Shown piece after piece: positions 14,038 through 21,236 of a DNA stretch of 21,236 nucleotides. Location of the stretch: assembly GCA_963636105.1 (NCBI GenBank), contig CAVHIG010000034.1, positions 1 to 21,236 on the forward strand, in the 5' to 3' direction. The notes beneath the pieces are model-generated. The model was not told where the DNA came from and did no database searches. It saw nothing but the letters and a program-made list of their open reading frames with translations. Source of the DNA: CAVHIG01 sp963636105. Lineage in GTDB: Bacteria; Bacillota; Clostridia; Peptostreptococcales; Anaerovoracaceae. A program made the position numbers and the translations under genes. Numbering within the stretch: the stretch's first letter is position 1; the number at the start of each line of letters is the position of its first letter.

Positions 14038-17000
14038 TTGAGCGAAAATGTAAATGTAAATGAAAACGCAAATCACGAGCTGACTACTTTTGAGTCGATA
14101 CAGATAAGCCTGGCGTCCACGGAGAAGATACTCGCGTGGTCGCACGGTGAGGTTACAAAGCCTGAGACCATCAATTACAGAACCCAAAAGCCTGAAAGAG
14201 ACGGTCTTTTCTGCGAAAGGATTTTCGGACCTACAAAGGACTGGGAGTGCCACTGCGGAAAGTATAAGAGAATACGCTATAAGGGCATCGTTTGTGACCG
14301 CTGCGGAGTAGAGGTTACAAAGGCAAAGGTGAGAAGAGAGAGAATGGGTCACATCAAGCTGGCCGCTCCTGTCTCCCATATATGGTATTTCAAGGGAATT
14401 CCTTCGAGAATGGGACTCATGCTCGACATATCCCCGAGAAATCTTGAGAAGGTGCTCTATTTTGCGGCATATATCGTAACGGATCCGGGAGATTATGACG
14501 AGACAGGTCTTGTACAGAAGGAAATCCTCACCGAGCAGCAGTACAGAGAGGCAAGAGATAAGTTTGGTGACAGATTCAAGGCAGCGATGGGAGCTGAGGC
14601 TATAAGAGATCTCCTCGCGGCTATAGACCTTGAGGCTCTTTCAAAGGAGCTCAGAGAAAAGCTTGTGGGCGCTTCCGGACAGAAGAAGATAAAGCTTGTA
14701 AGACGTCTTGAGGTAGTGGAGGCTATGAGGCTTTCCGGCAACAGACCTGAGTGGATGGTACTTGAGGTAGTGCCTGTAATTCCACCGGATCTGCGTCCTA
14801 TGGTACAGCTTGATGGCGGCAGATTCGCCACATCGGACTTAAACGATTTATATAGAAGAGTAATAAATAGAAACAACAGACTCAACAGACTCCTTGAGCT
14901 CGGAGCACCTGATATCATCGTGAGAAACGAGAAGAGGATGCTGCAGGAGGCAGTTGACGCACTCATAGACAATGGCAGAAGAGGAAGACCTGTGACAGGC
15001 CCGGGAGCACGCCCGCTGAAGTCTCTTTCGGATATGCTCAAGGGTAAGCAGGGAAGATTCAGACAGAACCTCCTTGGTAAGCGTGTAGACTACTCCGGCC
15101 GTTCCGTAATCGTAGTAGGACCTGAGCTTAAGTTCTATCAGTGCGGACTTCCAAAGAAAATGGCTCTTGAGCTCTTCAAGCCTTTCATTATGAAAAAGCT
15201 TGTGGAGTGCGGCTATGCTCACAATATAAAGAGCGCAAAGAGAATGGTTGAAAAGGTACGCCCTGAGGTATGGGACGTGCTCGAGGGAGTTATAAAGGAG
15301 CATCCTGTAATGCTCAACCGTGCCCCGACGCTTCACAGACTCGGTATCCAGGCCTTTGAGCCGGTACTTGTGGAGGGCAAGGCCATAAAGCTTCATCCGC
15401 TTGTGTGCACGGCCTTCAATGCGGACTTCGACGGAGACCAGATGGCTGTACATGTACCGCTTTCACTTGAGGCACAGGCAGAGGCAAGATTCCTCATGCT
15501 CTCAGTAAATAACATCCTCGCGCCAAAGGACGGCTCTCCTATCACAACTCCTACACAGGATATGATACTGGGCTCATATTATTTGACTCATCCGGGTGTG
15601 GAGGACAGAAGCACCGCTGCCGAAAAGGGCGACGGCAAGGTATTTACTGACTACGATGAGATGCTCATGGCATATCAAAACGGCGTAGTGGGCATACATG
15701 CCAGAGTAAAGGTAAGACGCTACGCGGGACCTGATGATGCGAGAGGAAAGCTCGTAGAATCCACGGTAGGCCGTTTTATCTTCAATGAGAAGATTCCTCA
15801 GGACCTCGGATATGTAGACAGAACAAACGATCCGTACACACTTGAGATCGACTTCCTCTGCGACAAGAAAAAGCTCGGTCAGATCATAGGAAAGTGCTAT
15901 GCGGCGCACGGCAATACAGGTACAGTCCTCATGCTGGATTACATAAAGTCCATGGGCTTCAAGTATTCCACAAAGGCTGCCATTACTATCGGTATATCCG
16001 ACATGGAGATTCCGGCTCAGAAGCAGGAGATTATAGCCGAGTCAGAAAAATTAGTAGATAAATACGATAGGGCATACAGACAGGGTCTTATGTCAAATCA
16101 GGAAAGATATGAAAAAGTTATACAGATTTGGAACAAAACTACAGACGATGTAGCGGATGCCCTCATGGATTCCCTGGGCACTCTCAATAATCTGTATATC
16201 ATGGCTCACTCAGGAGCTCGAGGCAGCAAGAGCCAGATCAGACAGATAGGCGGTATGCGTGGACTTATGGCAAATGCTACAGGTAAGACTGTAGAGATTC
16301 CTATCAAGGCAAACTTCCGTGAGGGTCTGTCCATACTGGAATACTTCATCTCCTCAAACGGCGCAAGAAAGGGACTTGCCGATACGGCTCTGCGTACAGC
16401 GGACTCCGGTTATCTGACAAGAAGACTCGTAGACGTATCTCACAACGTAATCGTAAGAGAATTCGATTGCGGTACAGATGAGGGTATAGAAGTAAAGGCC
16501 TTTACAGATGGCAAAGAGACGATAGAAGCACTCAGACTCCGTATAATCGGCAGAACCTCGCTTCTCGATGTATACGATCCTAATACGGGCGAGCTCATCG
16601 TGGAGCAAAACGAGGAAATTTCCGAGGCTCAGGCAGCCAAGATCGAGGCCGCGGGCATACAGTCAGTAGCTATCAGATCAGTAATGACCTGCCACAGCAG
16701 AACCGGAATATGCGCAAAGTGCTACGGCAGAAACCTCGCGACAGGCGAACCTGTAAATATCGGTGAGGCTGTAGGTATCACAGCCGCACAGTCCATCGGT
16801 GAGCCGGGTACACAGCTTACAATGCGTACCTTCCATACAGGCGGCGTAGCCGGAAGCGATATCACACAGGGTCTTCCGAGAGTTGAGGAGCTTTTCGAGG
16901 CTCGTAAGCCAAAGGGACTTGCCGAAATCTGCGAGGCAGACGGTACAGTCGAGTCTATAGAACCGCGCACGGACAACAAGACCGAGATCAAGATTCGCGG

Positions 17001-17871
17001 CGAAGAAGAAAAGACATATATAGTACCTTACGGCGCGCGTCTTACAGTCAAGGTGGGCGACTATGTGACAGCGGGAAGCAATCTGACACACGGTCCGCTC
17101 AATCCGCACGACATCTTGAGATTAAACGGCGTAGAGGGCGTATATCAGTACCTCATCAAGGAAGTACAGCGTGTATACAAGAATCAGGGTGTAGATATCA
17201 ATGACAAGCACGTTGAAGTAATCGTAAGCCAGATGCTTTCAAAGCTTCGCATAGAGGACGCCGGCGACACAGATCTGCTCCCGGGCGGACTTTACAGCAA
17301 GTTTGAAATAGAAGAAGCAAACAAGGCCGCGGAGGAAAACGGCGGCGAGCCTGCGACAGTGAAGAGGATACTCCTCGGTATCACAAAGGCTTCACTCGCT
17401 ACAAACTCCTTCCTCTCAGCCGCATCCTTCCAGGAGACCACAAGAGTGCTCACGGATGCCGCTATCAAGGGCAAGACCGACAGACTCGTAGGCCTCAAGG
17501 AAAATGTAATCATCGGAAAACTCATCCCGGCAGGTACGGGCATGAAGCGCTACAGAAATATCGATGTAGACTATGGCGTAAATGAAGAGCTGATGAAGTC
17601 CTACGAGGCTAAGGTACGCGCAGAGGAAGAAGCTCGTAAGCGCGCTGAGGCTGAGGCTGCCGCAGCGGAAACGTCGGGGGACATCGACGGTGACGAGTTT
17701 GGCGATTTCGACGAGAGCGCGGCGTCATTTGAGGACGAATTTGGCGAATTCACGGAGGATTTCGGAGAATTCAACGAAGAGGATCTTGGAGAATTTTCGG
17801 AAACGGATTCAGAAGAAGGTCCATCCGATGAGGAGCTTGCGGCGCTCGAAGCGGAAGAAGAAAACCTGTAG
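14038..17871 (+). CDS. rpoC: DNA-directed RNA polymerase subunit beta'
   Basis: The catalytic beta' subunit, 1277 residues from the chosen start. N-terminal zinc ribbon: Cys71, Cys73, Cys86, Cys89. The active-site magnesium loop NADFDGDQM is at about 461-469. The second zinc site uses FDCGTDEG and CHSRTGICAKCYG. The trigger-loop region contains GITAAQSIGEPGTQLTMR. After the conserved core comes an Ala/Glu/Arg-rich helix, then an acidic tail with four FGEF-like repeats. Start choice is uncertain: ATG 14029 directly abuts the AAGGGGG site (14022-14028), whereas TTG 14038 lies 9 nt after it; the proteins differ by three residues. No terminator follows, so polymerase may read on into rpsL. Confidence 0.98.
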   Translation: MSENVNVNENANHELTTFESIQISLASTEKILAWSHGEVTKPETINYRTQKPERDGLFCERIFGPTKDWECHCGKYKRIRYKGIVCDRCGVEVTKAKVRRERMGHIKLAAPVSHIWYFKGIPSRMGLMLDISPRNLEKVLYFAAYIVTDPGDYDETGLVQKEILTEQQYREARDKFGDRFKAAMGAEAIRDLLAAIDLEALSKELREKLVGASGQKKIKLVRRLEVVEAMRLSGNRPEWMVLEVVPVIPPDLRPMVQLDGGRFATSDLNDLYRRVINRNNRLNRLLELGAPDIIVRNEKRMLQEAVDALIDNGRRGRPVTGPGARPLKSLSDMLKGKQGRFRQNLLGKRVDYSGRSVIVVGPELKFYQCGLPKKMALELFKPFIMKKLVECGYAHNIKSAKRMVEKVRPEVWDVLEGVIKEHPVMLNRAPTLHRLGIQAFEPVLVEGKAIKLHPLVCTAFNADFDGDQMAVHVPLSLEAQAEARFLMLSVNNILAPKDGSPITTPTQDMILGSYYLTHPGVEDRSTAAEKGDGKVFTDYDEMLMAYQNGVVGIHARVKVRRYAGPDDARGKLVESTVGRFIFNEKIPQDLGYVDRTNDPYTLEIDFLCDKKKLGQIIGKCYAAHGNTGTVLMLDYIKSMGFKYSTKAAITIGISDMEIPAQKQEIIAESEKLVDKYDRAYRQGLMSNQERYEKVIQIWNKTTDDVADALMDSLGTLNNLYIMAHSGARGSKSQIRQIGGMRGLMANATGKTVEIPIKANFREGLSILEYFISSNGARKGLADTALRTADSGYLTRRLVDVSHNVIVREFDCGTDEGIEVKAFTDGKETIEALRLRIIGRTSLLDVYDPNTGELIVEQNEEISEAQAAKIEAAGIQSVAIRSVMTCHSRTGICAKCYGRNLATGEPVNIGEAVGITAAQSIGEPGTQLTMRTFHTGGVAGSDITQGLPRVEELFEARKPKGLAEICEADGTVESIEPRTDNKTEIKIRGEEEKTYIVPYGARLTVKVGDYVTAGSNLTHGPLNPHDILRLNGVEGVYQYLIKEVQRVYKNQGVDINDKHVEVIVSQMLSKLRIEDAGDTDLLPGGLYSKFEIEEANKAAEENGGEPATVKRILLGITKASLATNSFLSAASFQETTRVLTDAAIKGKTDRLVGLKENVIIGKLIPAGTGMKRYRNIDVDYGVNEELMKSYEAKVRAEEEARKRAEAEAAAAETSGDIDGDEFGDFDESAASFEDEFGEFTEDFGEFNEEDLGEFSETDSEEGPSDEELAALEAEEENL
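17692..17802 (+). repeat. Four acidic FG-type repeats in the RpoC tail
   Basis: Four imperfect copies of a 7-8-residue unit, (D/E)-(F/L)-G-(D/E)-F-X-E: DEFGDFDE (17692-17715), DEFGEFTE (17734-17757), EDFGEFNE (17755-17778) and EDLGEFSE (17779-17802). Codons vary between copies (TTT/TTC, GGC/GGA, GAA/GAG), so the repeat seems kept at the protein level rather than being a recent slippage product. Confidence 0.85.
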
Positions 17872-17881
17872 CAAAAAATTA

Positions 17882-17911
17882 TTGACACGGGATATATGCC
17901 TGTGATAGAAT
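17882..17911 (+). promoter_or_regulatory. str operon promoter (rpsL-rpsG-fusA-tuf)
   Basis: Perfect TTGACA (17882-17887) and TAGAAT (17906-17911), 18 bp apart, with an extended -10 TG at 17903-17904. It begins 10 bp after the rpoC stop, so the str genes have their own promoter. Initiation is expected near 17918. Confidence 0.8.
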
Positions 17912-17920
17912 ATTTGATGG

Positions 17921-17956
17921 TTTTAAGTTCGGCAGGGCGACCTGCCGAATTTAAAA
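17921..17956 (+). other. 5'-terminal GNRA hairpin of the str operon leader
   Basis: TTTTAAGTTCGGCAGG (17921-17936) pairs with CCTGCCGAATTTAAAA (17941-17956) over 16 bp with one G-U, capped by the GNRA tetraloop GCGA. It would start 2-4 nt after the predicted transcription start. There is no T run after it, so it is not a good terminator; a 5' stabilising element or a ribosomal-protein binding site is more likely (inference). Confidence 0.7.
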
Positions 17957-17988
17957 TAGATTAGAAAATAAGAAAGGAGAAAGCAAGG

Positions 17989-18408
17989 ATGCCTACTATT
18001 AACCAATTAGTACGTCAGGGCAGAGTAAGCGCAGAGAAAAAGTCGACAGCACCAGCTCTTAACAGAGGAATGAACTCCCTTAAGAGAGTGCCGACAGACA
18101 CAGCATCACCTCAGAAGAGAGGCGTATGCACATCTGTAAAGACTGTAACTCCTAAGAAGCCTAATTCGGCTTTGAGAAAGGTTGCCAGAGTAAGACTTAC
18201 AAACGGTATTGAAGTAACTGCATACATTCCTGGTATCGGTCACAACCTCCAGGAGCACAGTGTAGTACTCATCAGAGGCGGAAGAGTAAAGGACCTCCCA
18301 GGTGTGAGATACCACATCATCAGAGGTACTCTGGATACCGCTGGCGTAGCAAACAGAGGTCAGGCAAGATCCAAGTACGGAGCTAAGAGACCAAAAGCAA
18401 AGAAGTAG
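17989..18408 (+). CDS. rpsL: 30S ribosomal protein S12
   Basis: A 139-residue S12, located at the decoding centre of the 30S subunit. The N terminus MPTINQLVRQGR with the longer clostridial/bacillar insert before SPQKRGVCT gives about 14 residues more than the E. coli protein and matches the Bacillus type. TPKKPNSALRK carries Lys56 (E. coli Lys42 of the mature protein), and GGRVKDLPGVRYH follows, both unchanged at the classic streptomycin-resistance positions, so the allele looks streptomycin-sensitive. AAAGGAG (17973-17979) lies 9 nt before the ATG. First gene of the str operon; rpsG follows after an unusually long spacer of 170 nt. Confidence 0.98.
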   Translation: MPTINQLVRQGRVSAEKKSTAPALNRGMNSLKRVPTDTASPQKRGVCTSVKTVTPKKPNSALRKVARVRLTNGIEVTAYIPGIGHNLQEHSVVLIRGGRVKDLPGVRYHIIRGTLDTAGVANRGQARSKYGAKRPKAKK

Positions 18409-18578
18409 TTTTTAGATCGGGAAAGTATGATAGGCCCTTGATATTCTCATATCATAGAGCGCCGCACGGCCCGGAACCTTGGCTGACTGCAGCAGCATAG
18501 GCTTTGCCCCATGCCCACGCAGTTTCCGCAAAGGGACTACGGTCGAGTACCCCGAAATTTTTCAAGGAGGGAAGAGAC
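18409..18578 (+). promoter_or_regulatory. Long structured rpsL-rpsG spacer, possible S7 autoregulatory site
   Basis: 170 nt without a gene. Hairpins visible: TGATAT (18439-18444) with ATATCA (18449-18454), loop TCTC; CTTTGC (18502-18507) with GCAAAG (18528-18533), 20-nt loop; and GGGACT with AGTACCC (18533-18555 region, one bulged A) just before the rpsG ribosome binding site at 18564-18570. In E. coli, S7 represses str translation by binding the rpsL-rpsG spacer; a comparable role here is inference. No promoter is evident. Confidence 0.4.
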
Positions 18579-19049
18579 GTGCCAAGAAAAGGAAGCGTAC
18601 CAAAGAGAGAAGTACTTCCTGATCCCGTATACGGCAGTGTTGTTGTAGCAAAGCTTATCAACAGCATTATGCTGGACGGAAAAAAGGGAACTGCTCAGTC
18701 GATCGTATATGATGCTTTCGAAGCGATCAACAAGCAGACCGGCGAGGATCCGCTGGAGGTATTTCAGAAGGCAATGAATAATATCATGCCAGTACTGGAA
18801 GTAAAAGCAAGACGTGTAGGTGGTGCAAACTACCAGGTTCCAGTAGAAGTAAGAGCAGACAGAAGACAGACTCTCGGACTCAGATGGCTCACAAAGTATA
18901 CAAGAGCAAGAGGCGAGAAGACTATGTCTGAGAGACTTGCAAAAGAGCTTATGGATGCAGCAAACAACACAGGTGCATCTGTAAAGAAGAAGGAAGATAC
19001 CCACAAGATGGCAGAGGCAAACAAGGCTTTTGCACACTTCAGATGGTAA
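18579..19049 (+). CDS. rpsG: 30S ribosomal protein S7
   Basis: A 156-residue S7, the primary binder that organises the 16S rRNA 3' domain (head of the 30S subunit). The length equals that of B. subtilis S7. The N terminus reads MPRKGSVPKREVLPDP, followed by LINSIMLDGKKGTAQ, and GGANYQVPVEVRADRRQTLGLRW (given in two overlapping parts: GGANYQVPVEV and RRQTLGLRW) is a family signature; the C terminus AEANKAFAHFRW is typical. Translation starts at GTG 18579, 8 nt after AAGGAGG (18564-18570); an in-frame TTG at 18504 would add 25 residues foreign to S7. fusA follows after 36 bp in the same operon. Confidence 0.97.
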   Translation: MPRKGSVPKREVLPDPVYGSVVVAKLINSIMLDGKKGTAQSIVYDAFEAINKQTGEDPLEVFQKAMNNIMPVLEVKARRVGGANYQVPVEVRADRRQTLGLRWLTKYTRARGEKTMSERLAKELMDAANNTGASVKKKEDTHKMAEANKAFAHFRW

Positions 19050-19085
19050 TCAAAAATAATAATAAAGCAGAGAGGAGGAATTAGA

Positions 19086-21149
19086 ATGCCTAGAAGTTTT
19101 CCATTGGAAAAGACAAGAAATATAGGTATTATGGCGCATATTGATGCGGGTAAGACCACAACGACAGAAAGAATATTATTCTATACAGGAAGAACTCACA
19201 AGCTCGGCGAAACTCACGAAGGCGCTGCGACGATGGACTGGATGGAGCAGGAGCAGGAACGTGGTATAACGATTACCTCTGCTGCTACTACAGCACAATG
19301 GAAGAATCATAGAATAAACATAATCGACACACCGGGTCACGTAGACTTTACTGTAGAGGTAGAGAGATCGCTGCGTGTTCTGGATGGAGCTGTTACGGTG
19401 CTTTGCGCCAAGGGCGGTGTTGAGCCTCAGTCGGAGACAGTATGGAGGCAGGCGGAGAAGTATGGTGTACCTAGAATGATATTCGTAAATAAGATGGATA
19501 TCATGGGAGCCAATTTCTTCAGAGTTGTTCAGATGGTCAAGGATAGGCTGAAGGCAAATGCGGTGCCTATTCAGCTGCCAATTGGTGCTGAAGACAGTTT
19601 CATAGGAATTGTCGATTTAGTAGAGATGAAGGCAGAGATTTACAAGGATGACCTTGGAAAAGAGTTTGACATTACTGATATACCGGAGGAGCTTGCAGAT
19701 TTAGCAGCAGAATACAGAGAAAAGCTTTTGGAAGCTGTCGCAGAGACAGATGAAGAGCTTATGATGAAATTCCTTGAGGGCGAGGAGCTCACAAAGAAGG
19801 AGATCAAGGCCGTTATCAGAAAGCAGACTATAAAGGGTGAGATGGTGCCGGTGACTTGCGGTTCCGCTTACAGAAACAAGGGCGTACAGATGATGCTGGA
19901 CGCAGTAGTAGACTATATGCCGTCACCGCTTGATATTCCTGCGATCAAGGGAGTTGTTCCTGGAACAGAGGAAGAGGAGGACAGACCTGCGGATGATAAG
20001 GGTCCTTTCTCCGCTCTCGCATTCAAGATAATGGCTGACCCGTTTGTAGGAAAGCTTGCTTTCTTCAGAGTTTACTCAGGTACTCTGAGCTCCGGTTCTT
20101 ATGTATTCAACTCCACAAAGGGTAAGAAGGAAAGAATCGGTAGAATATTGCAGATGCATGCGAATAAGCGTGAGGAAATCGATATGGTTTACTCCGGTGA
20201 TATCGCTGCCGCTGTAGGTCTTAAGGACACGACGACAGGAGATACTCTCTGCGATGAGAAGGCTCCTATCATCCTGGAGTCCATGGAATTCCCGGATCCT
20301 GTAATCGAAATAGCTATCGAGCCAAAGACGAAGGCAGGTCAGGAAAAGATGGGCATTGCTCTCGCAAAGCTTGCTGAGGAAGATCCTACATTCAAGACTT
20401 ACACAAATGCAGATACAGGGCAGACAATTATAGCAGGTATGGGTGAGCTTCACCTTGAGATCATCGTAGACAGACTTCTCCGTGAATTCAAGGTAGAGGC
20501 AAATGTCGGCAAGCCGCAGGTATCCTACAAGGAGACTCTCACAGGCAATGCAGACATCGACCACAAATACGCAAAACAGTCCGGTGGCCGTGGACAGTAC
20601 GGTCATGTCAAGATCAAGGTTTATCCGCGTGAGGCAGGTGCCGGCTTCGAGTTTAAGAATTCCATCATCGGTGGAGCTATTCCAAAGGAATACATTCCAA
20701 AGATCGAGGAAGGTATCAAGGAGGCTATGCAGAATGGTCCTATCGCCGGTTATCAGGTTGTGGACGTCGGCGTAGAGCTCTACGACGGTTCTTATCACGA
20801 AGTCGATTCCTCAGAAATGGCCTTCAAGATCGCTGCTTCCATGGCATTCCGTGAAGCGGCAAAGAAGGCAAAGCCTGTACTTCTTGAGCCTATCTTCAAG
20901 GTAGAGGTTACTGTACCGGAAGAGTACATGGGCGACGTAATAGGCGATATCAGCTCAAGAAGAGGAAGAATCGAAGGCTCCGACATGAATTCAGGTGCTG
21001 TAGCGGTAAGAGGTTTTGTACCGCTCTCAGAGATGTTTGGTTATGCTACAGACCTCCGTTCCAAGACTCAGGGACGTGGCGTATATGTAATGCAATTTGA
21101 CCATTTCGAAAAGCTGCCTGACAGTTTGGTAGAGAAAATCAACAAATAA
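19086..21149 (+). CDS. fusA: Elongation factor G
   Basis: A 687-residue translocase that moves tRNA and mRNA through the ribosome using GTP. G domain: P-loop AHIDAGKTT (17-25), switch I QERGITITS, DTPGH (81-85), NKMD (135-138) and GSAYRNKG (G5). Domains II-V follow, with GMGELHLEI, the domain IV sequence YAKQSGGRGQYGHV and the domain V end RGRIEGSDMNSG. Length is close to the usual 690-700. The core translocase form is supported by the str-operon position between rpsG and tuf. The ATG is preceded by GAGAGGAGG. The gene ends 35 bp before tuf, with AGGAGGG in the gap. Confidence 0.98.
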   Translation: MPRSFPLEKTRNIGIMAHIDAGKTTTTERILFYTGRTHKLGETHEGAATMDWMEQEQERGITITSAATTAQWKNHRINIIDTPGHVDFTVEVERSLRVLDGAVTVLCAKGGVEPQSETVWRQAEKYGVPRMIFVNKMDIMGANFFRVVQMVKDRLKANAVPIQLPIGAEDSFIGIVDLVEMKAEIYKDDLGKEFDITDIPEELADLAAEYREKLLEAVAETDEELMMKFLEGEELTKKEIKAVIRKQTIKGEMVPVTCGSAYRNKGVQMMLDAVVDYMPSPLDIPAIKGVVPGTEEEEDRPADDKGPFSALAFKIMADPFVGKLAFFRVYSGTLSSGSYVFNSTKGKKERIGRILQMHANKREEIDMVYSGDIAAAVGLKDTTTGDTLCDEKAPIILESMEFPDPVIEIAIEPKTKAGQEKMGIALAKLAEEDPTFKTYTNADTGQTIIAGMGELHLEIIVDRLLREFKVEANVGKPQVSYKETLTGNADIDHKYAKQSGGRGQYGHVKIKVYPREAGAGFEFKNSIIGGAIPKEYIPKIEEGIKEAMQNGPIAGYQVVDVGVELYDGSYHEVDSSEMAFKIAASMAFREAAKKAKPVLLEPIFKVEVTVPEEYMGDVIGDISSRRGRIEGSDMNSGAVAVRGFVPLSEMFGYATDLRSKTQGRGVYVMQFDHFEKLPDSLVEKINK

Positions 21150-21184
21150 TTCCAATAATTCCAATATTTTAGGAGGGATTTAAA

Positions 21185-21236
21185 ATGGCAAAACAGAAAT
21201 TTGAAAGAACAAAGCCGCATATAAATATCGGTACAA
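21185..21236 (+). CDS. tuf: Elongation factor Tu, 5' end only
   Basis: The first 17 codons before the window ends, reading MAKQKFERTKPHINIGT, the conserved N terminus of EF-Tu, which delivers aminoacyl-tRNA to the ribosome. AGGAGGG (21171-21177) lies 7 nt upstream. The position after fusA is the standard str-operon order. Confidence 0.95.
   Translation, partial: MAKQKFERTKPHINIGT

Noticed and set aside
17921..17956. The GNRA hairpin as an rpoC terminator
   Set aside because: It is followed by TAGATTAGAA without a T run and lies downstream of the str promoter, so a leader role fits better.

Overview
This window is chromosomal DNA from a low-to-mid GC Gram-positive bacterium, most likely class Clostridia (Bacillota). 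The basis is the 139-residue S12 of Bacillus type, single-chain RpoB and RpoC, strong AGGAGG-like ribosome binding sites, TTGACA/TATAAT promoters, TTG and GTG starts, and a CCA-encoding tRNA. Anaerovoracaceae (Family XIII) relatives are a guess from general resemblance only. All convincing genes lie on the + strand; long minus-strand frames are shadows.

Layout. 90-2502: gpsA (glycerol-3-phosphate dehydrogenase) and a class I aminotransferase. 2503-3030: a tRNA-Gly(CCC) with its own promoter and terminator. The tRNA tail plus terminator (82 bp) is repeated perfectly 195 bp downstream, around a 113-bp GC-rich core that can fold extensively. This is the oddest stretch of the window. 3031-6070: a solute-binding lipoprotein overlapping a membrane hybrid histidine kinase, with no transporter and no DNA-binding output. 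6167-7063: a XerD-type tyrosine recombinase with Gln at two of the six catalytic positions. 7148-10026: a metal-resistance cassette of an ArsR/SmtB-type sensor, a promoter with two matching operators, a free HMA metallochaperone and a P1B-type Zn/Cd/Pb ATPase that lacks its own HMA domain.

10235-21236: the transcription/translation block rpoB-rpoC, then rpsL-rpsG-fusA-tuf (tuf cut by the window end). rpoB has its own promoter behind the metal ATPase rather than following rplJ-rplL. The str operon (rpsL onward) has its own promoter, and its mRNA should begin almost at once with a 16-bp GNRA-capped hairpin. The rpsL-rpsG spacer is long (170 nt) and structured, so it may be an autoregulatory site. 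RpoC ends in an acidic tail with four imperfect FGEF-type repeats.

The genes are mostly core physiology: membrane phospholipid precursor, amino-acid metabolism, transcription and translation. A sensory pair, a metal-efflux cassette and a divergent recombinase sit between them. The best candidates for something undescribed are the tRNA-tail repeat element, the two str-operon RNA structures and the atypical recombinase. Promoters, terminators and RNA folds were read by eye; no homology search or folding program was run.
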